Assembly (NCBI GenBank): GCA_015680685.1
Contig: MNCI01001024.1
Coordinates: 1-64,000, forward strand
From: Gnetum montanum
Taxonomy: Eukaryota; Streptophyta; Gnetopsida; Gnetales; Gnetaceae
Direction: 5' to 3'
DNA: 64,000 nt
Part shown: one piece after another, positions 1 to 12,534 of the stretch
Layout: every line of letters starts with the position of its first letter
Numbering within the stretch: the first letter of the stretch is position 1
The notes under the pieces: generated by a model
What the model was told of the DNA's origin: nothing
The model's database searches: none
What the model saw: only the letters and a program-made list of their open reading frames with translations
Program-made: the position numbers and the translations under genes

Positions 1-8
1 ATGCTACC

Positions 9-1000
9 CTATAAGTTTTCATCAACAACAAATCCATGGCAATGCCTAAGATTTGAAACATTAAACACAAAATAAATATTAACATTGTTGGATAAGTTAA
101 TCTCAAAAGCATTATTATTAATTTTTGCTTTGATTCTAAAAGGATACATCTTCTTGACTTTCAACTTAGAGAAGTAGATACCTCTTAATCTCTTCTTTTT
201 CAAGTGCACCTAAACTAGGTCACTAATATAAAATATAGCCTTCTACTTATCCTAATTCCTCTTAAGAAATCTTTCTTGATTCTTCTCTTTGAGATTTACC
301 TTTACATGTGCATGAAAATCCCTCATCTCTAGAAAAAAATTAGCACTGATTTAAGTTTCACCCTCAAAGCTCTTCACATTATTCACCATCTTTGAACAAA
401 AATAATAATTCATCTAAACTGAGCTTTTTCCAATGATAATGTGGAAATCATTATTATATGAAAATTCAACATGATGTAACAAAATTTTCCATTGATTGGG
501 ATGTCCATCACATAAATATTCCAAAATATTTAACCAGGATTTTTTCACTGCTTTAGTTTGACCATCAAATTATGGATGATATACACTAGAAAAATTTAGC
601 TTTGTCCCTAAAATTTTCTAGAGGAACATTCAAAAATGACTAGTGAGCTTAGAGTCTCTATTACTAATAATATTAAAATTAATATCATGTAATTTTACAT
701 GTTGGAAAATTAAAGTTTCCATATGAAATGCATCAATCATATTTTTGGATGAAATGAAGTTTTCCATCTTGGAGAACCTATTCACCACAACAAAAATAGC
801 ATTTTTTACACTCTTGGTCTTTGGAATATCACTCATATAATCCCTTGACATATTTTTCCATGAATCCTTGGAAATTGAAAAAGGTATGTAATGTCCATCC
901 ACTCCTTTATATCCTTTTAATTTTTGACATGTCAAGCACTCCTTCACAAACTTGTAAACTTCAAGTGTCATTCTAGGCTCTAATTAGTTTCTACCAATAA
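9..1000 (-). pseudogene. Gypsy integrase remnant (element D)
   Basis: Integrase would insert the cDNA into chromosomal DNA. An open stretch at 630-971 carries the end of the zinc-binding region (CLTCQKLKG) and the start of the catalytic core, including VVVNRFSKM, which matches the family pattern VVVDRFSKM with the catalytic D replaced by N. The stretch at 9-209 matches the C-terminal part of plant gypsy integrases (KLKVKKMYPFRI, then FNVSNL). Between them the frame is lost. Length and domain order fit a once complete integrase. Loss of the core aspartate and the frame breaks make it inactive. Assignment to gypsy integrase is firm; the sublineage is not. Confidence 0.8.
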
Positions 1001-1149
1001 GATCCAATGTTTTATCCCTATCCATATAACTTGCCATGCCATTAAAATGCTTTTGAAAAGAAAAATTTCTTTCTAAACTCATAATTAGGAATGCATACCT
1101 TTCTATTTTGGAATACTAGTTTATCTTAAATATGATAGTCTCTCCACTG

Positions 1150-2470
1150 GCCTATCTAAATCAACAATGCTTCCTTGAGGATTTTTTTCACCTACTCAAA
1201 ATCATGATCATGCTCATACAAAGCAGTTAAATAACCCATAGCTTTCACATGTAGTACAATGAAATCAACTACATGCACCCTAAATAATGCATTATCCATC
1301 ACATTGGCTTTTCCAATTTTGTGCTTAAGTACAAAATTGAAATCTTGCAATTGTACAATACATTTCATGTATTTAGCACTCAAGCTATTTTAAGAATTTA
1401 GAAACTAAAGTGGTTATGGTCCATCATCAAGGTGAACTCCTTGGATAATAAGTAATGTCTCCAATGCTTAATTGGTTAAAGAATAACATACAACTCCTTC
1501 TTATATATGCTATATTTTTACCTTGACTCATTTAACATTTTAGAAACAAAATAACAAGGTTACATTCTTGTCAAAGTACCCTTCAAATGGTAAGTCCATA
1601 TGCATCCACCTCCACTTAAAAAGGCTTCTAAACACATAGAATTGTAAGCATTGACTCACTAGTTATTTTTTCTTTTAGAAAATTAAAGCTCCTTTTGGAT
1701 TCATCACACCACATAAAATATTTATTTTTCTTTAACAAATCAAACATATACCAAGAAATATCATTGAAATTTTTTATGAATCTTCAATAAAAACTTGCTA
1801 AGCTAAGGATTGATCTTACTTCTCCCAACATTCTTAGGAGTTGGCCAATCTCTAATAGTCCTCATCTTGGTAGCTTCTATCTAAATTTGGTTTTTGGAAA
1901 TCACATGCTTGATGTATGTGATTTTCCTAGTAAAGAAATGACTTTTCTTCTCATTGATTACCAAATGTGCCTCTTCCAATTTTAGACACACTCTTTCTAA
2001 GTAATCCAAGTTCTCATATTCATTAGAATTGTACACCAAAATATCATTAAAAAAGATAATAAAATGCTTACCAATCTAATCTTTAAGTACATCATGCATC
2101 AACCTCATGAATATAGTAGATGAATTTGTGATTTCAAATGGCATCACCAACCATTCAAACAATTCATTAGTGTTTTAAAACCTATCCTTCATTCATCACC
2201 ATGCTTGATTCAAATTTAATGATAAACACTCTTCAAATCAATTTTACTAAAAATGTGTACATTGGCAACAACATCAAGCATATCATCCATCCTTGGAATT
2301 AAAAACCTATGCCTCACTATTATCCTGTTCACTTTCTTAGAGTCAATGCATATCCTCCATTCATTATTATTCTTCTTTGGCACAAGCACTACTAGAACTA
2401 CACAAGGTAAAATTGATTTTCTCATGAAGCCATTTGCAAGTAACTCCTATACTTTCCTTTGTTATTCGAC
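1150..2470 (-). pseudogene. Gypsy reverse transcriptase and RNase H remnant (element D)
   Basis: The RT N-terminal part at 2216-2425 shows VLVPKKNNNEWRICID, then PRMDDMLD and FSKIDLKSVYH, the standard order of gypsy RT fingers and palm (family form FSKIDLRSGYHQ). Around 1192-1383 lies the RNase H to integrase connection, with KHKIGKANVMDNAL corresponding to the family pattern HRAGKxNxVADAL. The intervening palm and thumb are present but scattered over frames. The residues just right of 2470, before PKK, read into the element C border, and matching coding restarts at 12535. This was the replication enzyme of element D and is now inactive. Confidence 0.82.
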
Positions 2471-2475
2471 CCACT
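2471..2475. repeat. Target site duplication of element C, left copy (CCACT)
   Basis: CCACT directly precedes the LTR end TGATGAG and recurs directly after the opposite LTR end at 12530-12534. A perfect 5-bp duplication is the mark of integrase-mediated insertion and fixes the borders of element C. Confidence 0.92.
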
Positions 2476-3383
2476 TGATGAGTGGCGAATACCCCTACCC
2501 TCAACCATATGAATTACAAGTGTTCATGTGTGATCTGATCAAATTCTGTAGACCTTAAGTCTTCAAGTACATGGGTTCTAAGAAGTGAAATCTAATCATT
2601 ACAATTGTCGTCTTCCTAGTGATACTTGTAAAATGCAAAGGTATGGTTAAGTGTAACTGAGGTGTCTAATTTTTACCATTTTTTATGTTTATGTTCTTGG
2701 TGCTTAAAATAAAGAAATTAAGTAATTTAATGGATAATTTAATCTAACTAAATCATTAATCTCTAACTAATCCTAACATAAGTATCTAGTCCCACTTTCC
2801 AAACACATCCTTAACATGTCTAACATTGTTGCATTACCAAATGTTAAGCGTTACTAGGATTACCAAGTGTCATGCACATGCTTGAAGTTGGCATACTTAT
2901 GTGCTTAATTTATTACTATTCAACTTATCTAACTTAGCTTAGCTTAGTTTAGATTAATTACTTGAAATATTTAAATAAAATTGCATAAAGCATCAAATCC
3001 ATAAATAAAATAATTAGTCTATCCAAGGTGCTACAAGGTTTATTAAAAAGTTTTTCTTTATTGCTGCACACATAGCTGTGATCAAGTACAACAGTGCAGG
3101 CACTTTGGAAAATATTTTAACTCTGGAGAAAAGAAATTGCAAGATCTCTACTATGCTATGAAAAAAATTATGCCCAAACTATGTGGTGAAGCACTATATT
3201 TATAAGCTGGCACACATCCTAGAATATCAGATATTTGACATTGCTTCTTAGGTTGTGATATTGGGTATTTGATATCAAGGCTCCGATATAAGATATCTAA
3301 TATCAGAGCTAGAAAAAATATAGTTAATCATACCTTCATGACTAAATATCCAATATTAGATCTAGAAAAAATATGGTTCATCA
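2476..3383 (-). repeat. 3' LTR of element C
   Basis: 908 bp, colinear with 11651-12529. It starts TGATGAGTGG and ends GGTTCATCA on the plus strand. The U3 side (3210-3360) is packed with GATATC/GATATT-type short palindromes. The adjoining TACCCCCATGA at 3384 is the polypurine tract in reverse, which shows that this is the 3' LTR of a minus-strand element. Confidence 0.9.
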
Positions 3384-5565
3384 TACCCCCATGACTAAAT
3401 GAAAACTCATCATTGAGTAAATTAAAGAAGGAACAAGTCCCTTACAAAATGTTAGAAAGGTATGGAATTATTCGTTGACACGCAAACTAACTTAGATGGA
3501 AGAGACAGACTCTATGTACCCAAGTGTATAGATTTACAATCTTTTACAAAAAAAATAGAATTGAACACCTTGTCTAAAACTAACATCGAACTCCTCTAGC
3601 AGATGAAGAGGAAGCATTAAGATTTAATGATCATGAAGGGTCCTCATTACATAGTATTGTTGCTTCTTCTTTGATGAAGATAATCCTTCTTTGAGTCCAT
3701 TCTTCTCACTATAATCATAAAAAAATCATAGATTAGTATGTAATGTGTAACATATAGCCTTTAGATACCTTGTCTCGTTAGTTGTTACAGTTCGCTAGGT
3801 TGTTATTATGGTCAATTAATTCATTTAATAGTATTAGTGGGAACATTGAAAAGTAAGGTGAAATGGATAAATGGTTTAGTATTAAACTATAAAAAAGGCC
3901 AAATGTGATGAAATGATTGAAGAGGTTTAAAGAATTCATAATAACAAGAAAAAGAAAATTTCATTGAAAAACATTGTGAAGATGCGCATAGTTGGATGTC
4001 ATTGATGGGGCATACAAAAGGATTTGATTGTGAGAATGTCTAAGGATAAAGAAATTAACTATCCCAACCAAAAGGTATGCAAGTGGATCCTCCCCAAAGT
4101 AGTCACACACCCTTTGTTGTCCTTGCATAACCTCAAACCAAGGAGTCAATGGGCCCCATGAATGATTAATGATGACAGAAAGTTAAGTACAAAAACCTAG
4201 AAGAAACTACCTAGGAATTTTGACACATGAATCCAAGACATCAAACAAGATCATGAACACCAACAGTTAGGTGAGGCATGGAAAGCATAGATGGTTGAGA
4301 GAGAAAGTGAAATAGAGTTTCCAATTAAGGTCACTTGAAGTTCCTTGTGAATTTTGTGGTTGGATAATCTGATAAAATCCATCCTTAGTCTAGACCAACC
4401 AACCATGTTTAGTAACTTTACATTGTCACTCTAAGATCAGTCCATCACCTTAAGACACAAGAGTGCTCACATATAACAACCATCATTTCTTATTTTAAGA
4501 AGAAAAGAGAATGAAGAATTTAGAAAGGGCCTTAGTTAGAGGGGACATTCAAGAATGGGTAACATGTCTTTCTAGTTCCATAACTAATGCTTGTAGCCCA
4601 TTTATTCTGTCTAAGGGATGTGCTATGAATTCCATTACTTTTTCTTGAAATGGGAACCACACCATGCAAAGACTTATTCAACTTCCTATTATTGGTTGAC
4701 ATGGAATGGTAAGAAATCCATGAAAACACACATGCACCCAAGTAAGCATAAAGGCACAAAGAATATTGAGTCCCCTTGAAGTCCCACTTGTTCACACCGT
4801 TGAATACTTGTCAAGTTCAAAAGCTACCAAGGTTATAAGTTTGTTAATTTTTTATTAATAAAAAAGGAACCTCATACTTCCAGAATAAAGAAAACCATAG
4901 AGTTTGTGGATGGGTGGATGTCGTAGACTCATTGCCTATTTCATGAAAAAGAAACCATGTCCTAGTTATCAGCAACAAAATTCAAAGCTAGAATCTAGAA
5001 ACAAATAATCAAATAACTAGATAGGACATGCACACATCAAACAAACCAAATTGTACCCAGTTGGTAATAAGGCACATTATTAAGAGAAATTAGAAAATCA
5101 CACTAAAATAAAGTAAAATATATAAGAAACTGTGAAATATTCAAAAAAATTTTAAATGTACTAACAATGATGTAAACTAAAAAAATGGGATGAGATAAGA
5201 AAAAGTCTTAAAATCAAAAAGGTATAAAATAAACAATTTGCAGAAACAAAAATGTGTAAAACTAAAATAGAAAAACTAAGGAGCCATGTATATGATTAGA
5301 ATGGATGGCCATCTCCTCCACAACTAGGTTGAAAGGAGGAGATCCAAGAAATTGAGCATGATTGTCCATCCATTAAGGTATTTGTTGCACAAGCTTGCGT
5401 AGGCTTATCGATAGGCTTTTTCTATTGATATTGACCAACTACTTCTTGTTTGGGCTCTCAAGTTTGTAGATCAAAATGACCCCAAAGGAAAAAGTTTTGT
5501 AAATAATGTAAGGTCCTTCCCACAATCTTTGGAACTTAGTTTGTTAAGGTATGTGGGTGGGGTTC
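3384..5565 (-). other. Polypurine tract and 3' non-coding region of element C
   Basis: The first ten bases are the reverse complement of the polypurine tract ATGGGGGTA, also seen next to the LTRs of element A. The rest is AT-rich with no supported protein. Open stretches at 3961-4149 and 4532-4795 lack recognisable motifs and look fortuitous. The segment near 5300-5340 (GGATGGCCATCTCCTCC) matches the start of the same non-coding region in elements A (about 32600) and B (about 45930). A long 3' non-coding region is thus a shared trait of this family. Confidence 0.75.
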
Positions 5566-5569
5566 CAAT

Positions 5570-6560
5570 AGAGGACCTTATCTCCCAGTTGAAATTTTAC
5601 ATTTCTTATTCTAAGGTCATGTTGCTTTTTATTGAATGCTTTGTACAACTCATTATATGATAGCCACTAATCAATTTTCATCTAGTAGGTTAAGATTAAT
5701 TAATATTTCTATGCTAGACTTAAGTTAAGGTAAAGGTCATAGGTTGTTGACAATGTACAAAGATCGGATTGAATAGGGAGAGTTGGTAATTTTTCATACA
5801 CCAAATCATAGGAAGAGTAGCCTATAGGGACTTTCCATGTTGATCGGCAAGTCCAGAGAATGTGATCTAGTCTCTCCTAGATTTGGTAACTATTCTTATT
5901 AAGATCTTAGTGATTTTCCTATTTGTAATCTCAGCTTGACCATTAGCTTGAGGATGATAAGGTGTTGTTAATTTATGCTTAACCATTAAGCATTGCATAA
6001 GCTTATAAATGGTAGTGCCTATAAAGTGGGTTCCATTATCAAAGATTAATGCACATGAAACACCAAACCTATTTACAACATTTTGTTATACAAACTAAGT
6101 GGTAGTAGAAGATGTATAGTTTGTGATGGCTACTACTTATGCCCATTTCATGGAATAGTCAACAATGACTAATATGTACACCTTTCCATTTAACATGGTC
6201 ATGATGGGATCCATGAAGTCAATGCCCTAGATTTTGAAAGGTTCCAATGGTTGAATCCCATGTTGAGGTTCCTCTATCTGAGTAGTCATTCCAACATCTA
6301 ATTGGTGACATTCATAAGAGTGGACAAATTGGTGAGCATTCCTAAAAAGTATTGGCCAATAATACCTACCATCAGGATTTTAATGGCTATGTGTCTCTCA
6401 TCATAGTGGCTCTCACAAGGACCCTCAAGAGGATCTTGAAGAATGTGTAGTTGATCAACATTAGGGACACACCAACGAACTAGGCCATCGGTGCACACCT
6501 TGTATAGGTGCCTGTTGATCTCCATGAAGCACTTCCAATGATTGAACTCTTGTGGAATCT
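5570..6560 (-). pseudogene. Athila-type integrase remnant (element C)
   Basis: The stretch 6298-6525 carries the N-terminal zinc-binding part (GHLYKVC-like beginning, LVRWCVPNVDQ, then the HYDERHIAIKIL histidine region). It is nearly the same as the matching stretch of element B at 44700-44870. Further left, catalytic-core and C-terminal homology to element B continues down to about 5570 in broken frames. As integrase it would join the cDNA to host DNA. Stops, mainly TAG, and frame breaks make it non-functional. Family assignment is supported by colinearity with B and by its place directly downstream of RNase H. Confidence 0.78.
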
Positions 6561-6659
6561 CCTGAGTAAGAAGATAAGTGAAAATACCATAGTATCATTT
6601 AGGCTTACTAGCCAATGGTTTAGTTATAGCCAAGGCAAAGAGGAGTTCATCAGGAAACT

Positions 6660-7980
6660 AATCAGATAGTGGGCTTCCCTCCTCTTTTTTGTTCCATCGC
6701 AATCGATACAAGTGGTCAGTGACCAAATTCTCAGTCCCTTTTTAATCTACCATTGTAAGATAGAATTCCTATAAGATCACTAGCCACCATATGACATAGG
6801 GGCTCACCATTGGCTTGTTCATGAGGAAGAAAATGGCACTGTGATTAGTGTGCACAAACACTTTGTATCCAAGCACATATTTCTTGAACTTCTCTAGAGC
6901 ATACACCACCACCATCAATTCTTTCTCTATGGTGGTGTAATTCAACTATACATCCACAATGCTTCAAATTGTGTAGTGGATGTAATATGGATGTTTCTTA
7001 TCATCTGATTATGCAAGCATAGCTCCCAAGGAATAATTAGATGCATCTGTCATTATATAAAATAGTCTAGACTAGTCAAGTGCTTGTACAATTGGAGTCT
7101 CTATGAGATTTTACTTGAGGCTTTAGAATGCCTTTTCACATTTCTTTGTCTAGATCAAGGGAGCATCTTTCTTTGTTAGATTAATCAATGATTTCACAAT
7201 CTTAGAGAAATTCTCTATAAATCACTGGTAGTAGCTAGTGTGTCTAAGGAATGATTAGACATATTTTATAGTTTTTGGTTGATGGGTAATTTCTTGGATC
7301 ATCCTTATCTTTTTGGGATCTACCTCAATCACCTTCTACAAAATTATATACCCCAATACAATGCTTTCTTAGACTATGAGATGGGTCTTTTTCCAATTAA
7401 GCTACAAGTTTTATTTCCACACATCTTTTGAGTAATTGCTCAAGGTGGTCTAAGACTTTCTCAAACATAGCACCATAAGTGGAGAAGTCATCTATGAAGA
7501 CTTCTACTCTACTACCAATTTGCTGCTGAAAGATGATCAAGACTAGATGTCGGAAAGTGACATGAGCATTGCATAGACCAAAAGGCATCTTGTGATATGC
7601 AAAGGTTCCCTGAGGATTTGTGAACATTGGTTTGGCCTTATCTTTTGGTGCAATCTAGATTTGGTTATGGCCACTATAACCATCCAAAAAACTATAATAG
7701 AAATGCCCAGATATGGTGTCCAACACTTGATCAACAAATGATAATGGAAAATGATCTTTGAATGTTGCCATGTTTAACAACCTAAAGTTGATAGAAATCC
7801 ACCATTTACCACCTCTCTTTGGCACTATTGTGCATGGCTTGACCCACTCGCTATCCACAGTGGGGTAGATAAATCCTACCTTAAGGAGTTGCTTAATCTC
7901 CTCTTTGATGATTTGCTTCAATTTTGGGTTCAACTACTATTGTGGTTGCCTCTTTGGCTTCATGGATGGATTAGTATAAA
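6660..7980 (-). pseudogene. Athila-type reverse transcriptase and RNase H remnant (element C)
   Basis: RT starts near 7980. The stretch 7655-7933 contains KQLLKVGFIYPTVDSEWV and IVPKRGGKWWISINFRLLN, typical gypsy fingers. The next stretch, 7397-7627, holds GTFAYHKMPFGLCNA and the catalytic box VEVFIDDFSTYG, with both aspartates intact at 7487-7492. RNase H follows to about 6660, including a tether matching FRHYVLGYKVFMHTNH in element F. Of the gypsy RT copies here this is the one with the best-kept catalytic box. The frame changes at about 7630 and stops are common, so no functional enzyme is predicted. The order protease-RT-RNase H-integrase identifies Ty3/gypsy. Confidence 0.85.
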
Positions 7981-8239
7981 TGTGGTGCTGGCAAATCTAT
8001 GGATCAATTCTAGTGAGTTTAGGATATGACCAAGTAAATATTGTTGGCCATTTATTAACCACTTTCAACAACATCTATTTTTTTTAAGAGCAAGATTTTC
8101 ATTAATTGTTACTAGCTTTTCATTTTTCAAGAATGCATATTCCATTCTAGTAGTTAGAGTTTTTAACTCAAGAGGCTCTTATTTAAAATTTTTAGGAATT
8201 TCCAGCTCTCCCCAATAGGTATCATCATTTGTATTATTA

Positions 8240-8860
8240 GAGAGTTGGTGATGAACTTGCTCTAGTTCATTCATGCTTATGACATAAGCACATGTCAAGC
8301 TCTTAGTAGGTTCCTTACACATTGTTCTATTTTTAGAATTAGTGGTAAGCCACTAGGTATCATCTTATTTTGTGACCACTACATATAGGCACCTTTGAAT
8401 ATCTACTTCGTGCACATACTACTTACTCATGGAAATAGATGCTCATTTCTTGGACCAGCATTTTTGCATGCAATTTGCACCTTGTATTATTTTATGCAAT
8501 AAATGGAATTTGATTCTTCTCAATCTTTCCAAATGCATTTTCCATAGATATTTCCAAGGAAAGATCTTTGATGCCCATTCTCACATCAATAGTGCTTAGC
8601 AATGCCCTTCCCGTAATGATTAGGAAGTCCCCCTAATAGTTCTCAACCTTGATTACTAGGAAATTGATAGGATAAGACCACCCACAAAGAGTGGTTATAA
8701 TGTTTTCTACTAGTTCCAATGAAATGGTAATGGAATAGTCTACCAACACCAATAATATATTGTTCTTTTTGAGAGGTGGCAGGTTCTAAGAATCATAAAT
8801 CTCATGAGACATCAAGTTAATACTAGAACCTAAATCAAGAAGAGTTTGACATAGTTCATT
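8240..8860 (-). pseudogene. Retropepsin-like protease remnant (element C)
   Basis: The protease would cut the Gag-Pol polyprotein. The active-site triplet lies at 8828-8836 in the context LLDLGSSINLMSH, where the family D-T/S-G has become D-L-G. It aligns with LLDSGFGVNLIS in element A (31921 onward) and LLDSNSKVNLIS in element B. Downstream, near 8580-8640, is the degraded counterpart of the IMGRAWLS motif seen in A. The middle residue change should inactivate it even without the stops. It lies between gag and RT as expected. Confidence 0.7.
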
Positions 8861-8989
8861 CGTAGCAATTTATCAATAGATAAGAGGACTCCCAAGATCA
8901 AGTAATTTCCTAGGAAGGTTGCTTGCTTAGATCCAATTAGATATGACATGAGTGAGCATAACAATATGGAGTCTAGGTGGTATTTAGTT

Positions 8990-11010
8990 TGAAGGGGACT
9001 TAAATGGATTAGATGCAAATGAAGATGAAGAAGTAGGGTTGTCAACCATAGGTGTATGTGAGGGTTTAGTTAGGCTATTGGGTCTGAATAAAGGTCTTTT
9101 ATTAGCATAAGGTTCATAATCACTTAGTTGATTAACTGAATTTAGATTGATGGTGCTGGTAGCATTGTGTTTCTATGGCTAGGCTAGAAGTTAATCCTGC
9201 ATGGATGGAGAAAGTAGTAGCTGCATTGAGGATAGAGGAACTGATGCAAGAATAAGAGCAGGATAAGAATGAAATTTGGTATTCCTTCTAGAATATGAAG
9301 AATTAGTTCTATAGTATTTAGGAGGGTAGTAGTGATGTTGGAAAAGAGAAATGTGACTATAATAGTCATCTGGAGATAGGAGTTGCTAAACATAATGCCC
9401 ATATAGATCTAGTTGTTTGTAAGGGTATTGCTACCTTGGCAGTGGGAATGCCCATGATTTTCATTGCTACCACTATTAATATTGCTCATATGGTTGTGGT
9501 GGAGTTCCACTTGGATAATATTGTTGTTTCTAATAGAACTTCCTAGGATTGCCTTGAGGATACAACAACCTTCTAGGTGTTTGTCATTTTGATAGTCATG
9601 GATTCAATACACCCTAGGCTCCTATAAGTGTGACATGATGAGCCAAAATCCCTTAGGATGTTCATATTGGTAGATGTCACATCAACCATTATTATCTAAT
9701 TTAGTTTTTATAATTTCCTATATGGTAGCAATCTTTCCCTTACCCCTTTGATTGGCACATTCAGCTTCCTTTTGCCTCCTACAATCATGATTACTACTTT
9801 CTTCTTTGGATTCTTTAGCAATTTTTAGAATAGCTTAAAATATACTATCCATAGAGTTCCATAGCTGATCTACCTTAGCCAAAATTTTAGAGGTAAAATT
9901 TTGAATTTGCAAGGTTTTCTAGATCACCACCTAATCAAGTGATGATTGCTCCTCACTATCACAAAATCAAACATCCCTCTTGCAAATGGAAGGTTCTTGG
10001 TATATTCTACTACACTTTCATGTTTTCTCAACTCTCCTTCTTCTTTTGCTACCTAGTCTCTTAGCTATTAGATTTGATGGACTCTTAACTTTGATAGTCT
10101 TCCTTGGGTGTAGATTCCAAGAGTTTTTCTTATTTTTGATCAAAGCTCATCTACAATGTGGTGAAGTTGTTCCTACTAAGAGTAACCATAACTAGATTAT
10201 CAATGTAATAAGGAATAATATCTATCCATGGAGGCATCCAAGGGCTCATATGTTTCTTTCTTCCAACCTTAGATCTACCTTTTTAGATTGAATACTCAAG
10301 AATATGTTTGATACTTATCATTGAATAGTTCGAGCATCATACTCCATTTGTGGATTGATTCCAACTCCAAGGACTAGTACTAGATTTTTTCTTCTTTGAT
10401 GAGTGTCCTGGGAAATAAGCTAAGAATTTTCCAGTTATTTTCTATATCTTTCAAGGCACAGGCATTTTGAAAATCTTGAAGATGGTTCTATGAATTTGAG
10501 TTATATTGCCCTTTGAATTTGATGATATTATTCATGTCTAGCCTCTTGATTTGGCTATCATTTATGTGCCTTGTAGGAATTCTCACCACTTGCATGATGT
10601 TTAGCATGATTTAAATGGTAAGCAAAGGCTCATCATAGCCATGATCTTGGTGCCCAAAATGCCCTTTACTACCCCTTTGTTTATGATGATGCACCTCTCT
10701 TGAATGCCCACACCCTAGATCTTGACTTGCCTAAAGGTCTCTACGATCATCTTGGTCCCATTGATCACCTCCATCATGATCACATTCCCTATAGTTATGT
10801 TTAGAGCCAGAAGAGGAACAAGATGATGATAAAGGTGAAGAGGAAGGAGGACTAGCACCATCACGATACTCACCACCCCCTCTTTGGTGGTCACGACCAT
10901 GATCATGATCATGCTGCTTACCCACATCCCTACCATGACTCTCCTCCTTGGATTTCCCTTTGTCATGGGATCCATTCTTACCAGAACTAGGATTATGTAT
11001 CATAGACTAT
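8990..11010 (-). pseudogene. Gag remnant (element C)
   Basis: Gag would form the virus-like particle and bind RNA. The clearest part is a low-complexity, His/Asp/Ser/Gly-rich stretch at 10731-11003 (for example GKQHDHDHGRDHQRGGG). Equivalent low-complexity stretches occur at the same place in A (29850-30170) and B (40740-41040), where they precede the conserved gag core. The core itself lies left of this in broken frames. Apparent open frames at 8830-9402 on this strand are rich in L, I and H, have no gag motif and are treated as fortuitous. The product is inferred from position and colinearity. Confidence 0.65.
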
Positions 11011-11631
11011 AGGTTTTGGTTTTGACCTTCTTAACCGAAGTCAAAGAGAGAAGTCTCTTTGTATGAAAAACCCCAACAAAGGATTCTCCACCATCTTTTT
11101 AGTACATCAGGAATGGGGAATCATTGGACCACTTCCCCCTTGCAAACTTGTAGTGCTTCTCTAGTTGGTGATCCCTCAAACATTATGCATTGGTGAGATC
11201 ATAATCCCTGGCATCACTATCCTAAACAACATATTTAGCATGAAACCCTTGGATGCCCAACCACATAAGAGTTTGATGGAGCATCACAAGAATGGATTAA
11301 TTGGGTGGCAGCACAATGTTGCCCTCCATGTCTCACCACTACAATAGTTCATCCTAGTGTAGAACAAAGGTGAAATTGGATACATACTCATTAGGATGAG
11401 CATATATAACTTTGTATTACTAAGGTACCTACTAATTTACTCTATCAGACTTAGGTGGAGAATCACTCATGTGAGAAGAAGAGATCTTGTATTAGAAGAC
11501 AATAAATGCAATGTGATTTCTTATAATTATTGTAGTTATTTGAATGTATGATATGAATTTAGGGTTTTTTCTAATGATGTTAAATAAATTTTTTCATTAA
11601 ATCCTAGATAGCACATGTAACAAACTAAAGG

Positions 11632-11649
11632 TCCTTGACAATGGTGCCA
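11632..11649 (-). other. Primer binding site of element C, tRNA-Asp-like
   Basis: On the minus strand, TGGCACCATTGTCAAGGA starts one base after the 5' LTR. It matches the 3' end complement of plant tRNA-Asp (TGGCGCCGTTGCCGGGGA) at 13 of 18 places. Every mismatch is a transition, as expected from cytosine deamination. tRNA-Asp priming is known for Athila elements. Confidence 0.75.
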
Positions 11650-11650
11650 A

Positions 11651-12529
11651 TGATAAGTGGTGAATACCCCTATGCTCAACCATATGAATCATAAGTGTTC
11701 ATGTGCAATTCAATAGAATTACGTAGACCTTAAGTCTTCAAGTACACATTGGTTCTAGAAAGTGAAATCTAATTGCTACAATCATTGTATTCCTAGTTAT
11801 AATTATTGAATGCAAAGGTATGGTTAAGTGCAACTAAGGCATCTGATTTTTATCATTTTTTATTTTTATGTTCTTGGTGCTTAAAATAAAGGAATGAAGT
11901 AATTTAATGGCTAATTTAATCTAACTAACTCATTAATCTCTAACTTATCCTACCATCAGTATGTAGTCTCACTTTTCGTACACATCCTGAACACATCTAA
12001 CATTGTTGGGTTATCAAATGTGAAGCATTGCTAGGATTACCAAGCATCATGTGCATGCTCGAAGTAGTCATACTTATGTGCTTAATTTATTGCTATTTAA
12101 CTTAGCTAACATAGCTTAGCTTAATTTAGCTTAATTACTTGAAAGCATTAAATAACATTTCATAAAGCATTAAATGCATAAATAAAATAATTAATCTAGC
12201 CAAGGTGCTACAAGATTTATCAAAAAGCTCATCTTTATTGCCACACACACTACTGTGCTCAAGTACAATAGTGTTCAAAAAAAGATCTATACACTCAATG
12301 ACTTCTTCTATGGACATTTTGGAAAATATTCTATCTTTGGAGAAAAGAAACTACAAGAGCTCTGGAATGCTATGACAAAACTTATGCCCAAACCATGTGC
12401 CCAAGTGCTATATTTATAGGCTAGCACACATCCACGATATTCGATACCCGATATTGCTTCTTGGGCCCCAATATTAGGTATCTAATATCAAGGCTTTGAT
12501 ATCAGAGCCAAAAAAAATATGATTCATCA
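11651..12529 (-). repeat. 5' LTR of element C
   Basis: 879 bp, colinear with 2476-3383. It starts TGATAAGTGG beside the primer site and ends TTCATCA before the CCACT duplication. The U3 end (12430-12510) repeats GATAT-type palindromes as in the 3' LTR. Transcription of the element would start in this LTR and run leftward. Confidence 0.9.
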
Positions 12530-12534
12530 CCACT
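12530..12534. repeat. Target site duplication of element C, right copy (CCACT)
   Basis: Identical to 2471-2475, immediately after the outer end of the 5' LTR. Confidence 0.92.

Larger units (their letters stand above)
1..2475 (-). mobile_element. Element D, 3' half: decayed Ty3/gypsy pol, cut off by the window edge
   Basis: Minus-strand remains of a gypsy element. From right to left it reads reverse transcriptase, RNase H, then integrase, with the integrase C-terminus at the left window edge. The right edge stops at the CCACT target duplication of element C, and coding resumes at 12535 with sequence that belongs just before the RT domain, so C landed inside D. The 3' LTR, and any chromodomain after the integrase, would lie left of position 1. 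With the tRNA-iMet-like primer site at 14505-14516 this suggests a chromovirus-like lineage, but no chromodomain is visible. Frames are broken by many stops. Confidence 0.85.
2476..12529 (-). mobile_element. Element C: complete but decayed Athila/Tat-type Ty3/gypsy retrotransposon
   Basis: A 10.05-kb minus-strand element. Reading in its own direction: 5' LTR (12529-11651), tRNA-Asp-like primer site, gag, protease, RT, RNase H, integrase, about 2.2 kb of 3' non-coding sequence, polypurine tract, and 3' LTR (3383-2476). LTRs begin TGATGA and end in TCA-type ends, giving the short inverted termini TGATGA/TCATCA. Flanks are CCACT on both sides. The LTRs are clearly homologous but visibly diverged, and all frames contain stops, many of them TAG where relatives have CAG. 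It is nested in element D. Domain order and tRNA-Asp priming point to the Athila/Tat branch. Confidence 0.92.

Noticed and set aside
9184-9402. Leucine/isoleucine-rich stretch as a small membrane protein
   Set aside because: Located within the gag region of element C in a shifted frame; no start context or conservation.
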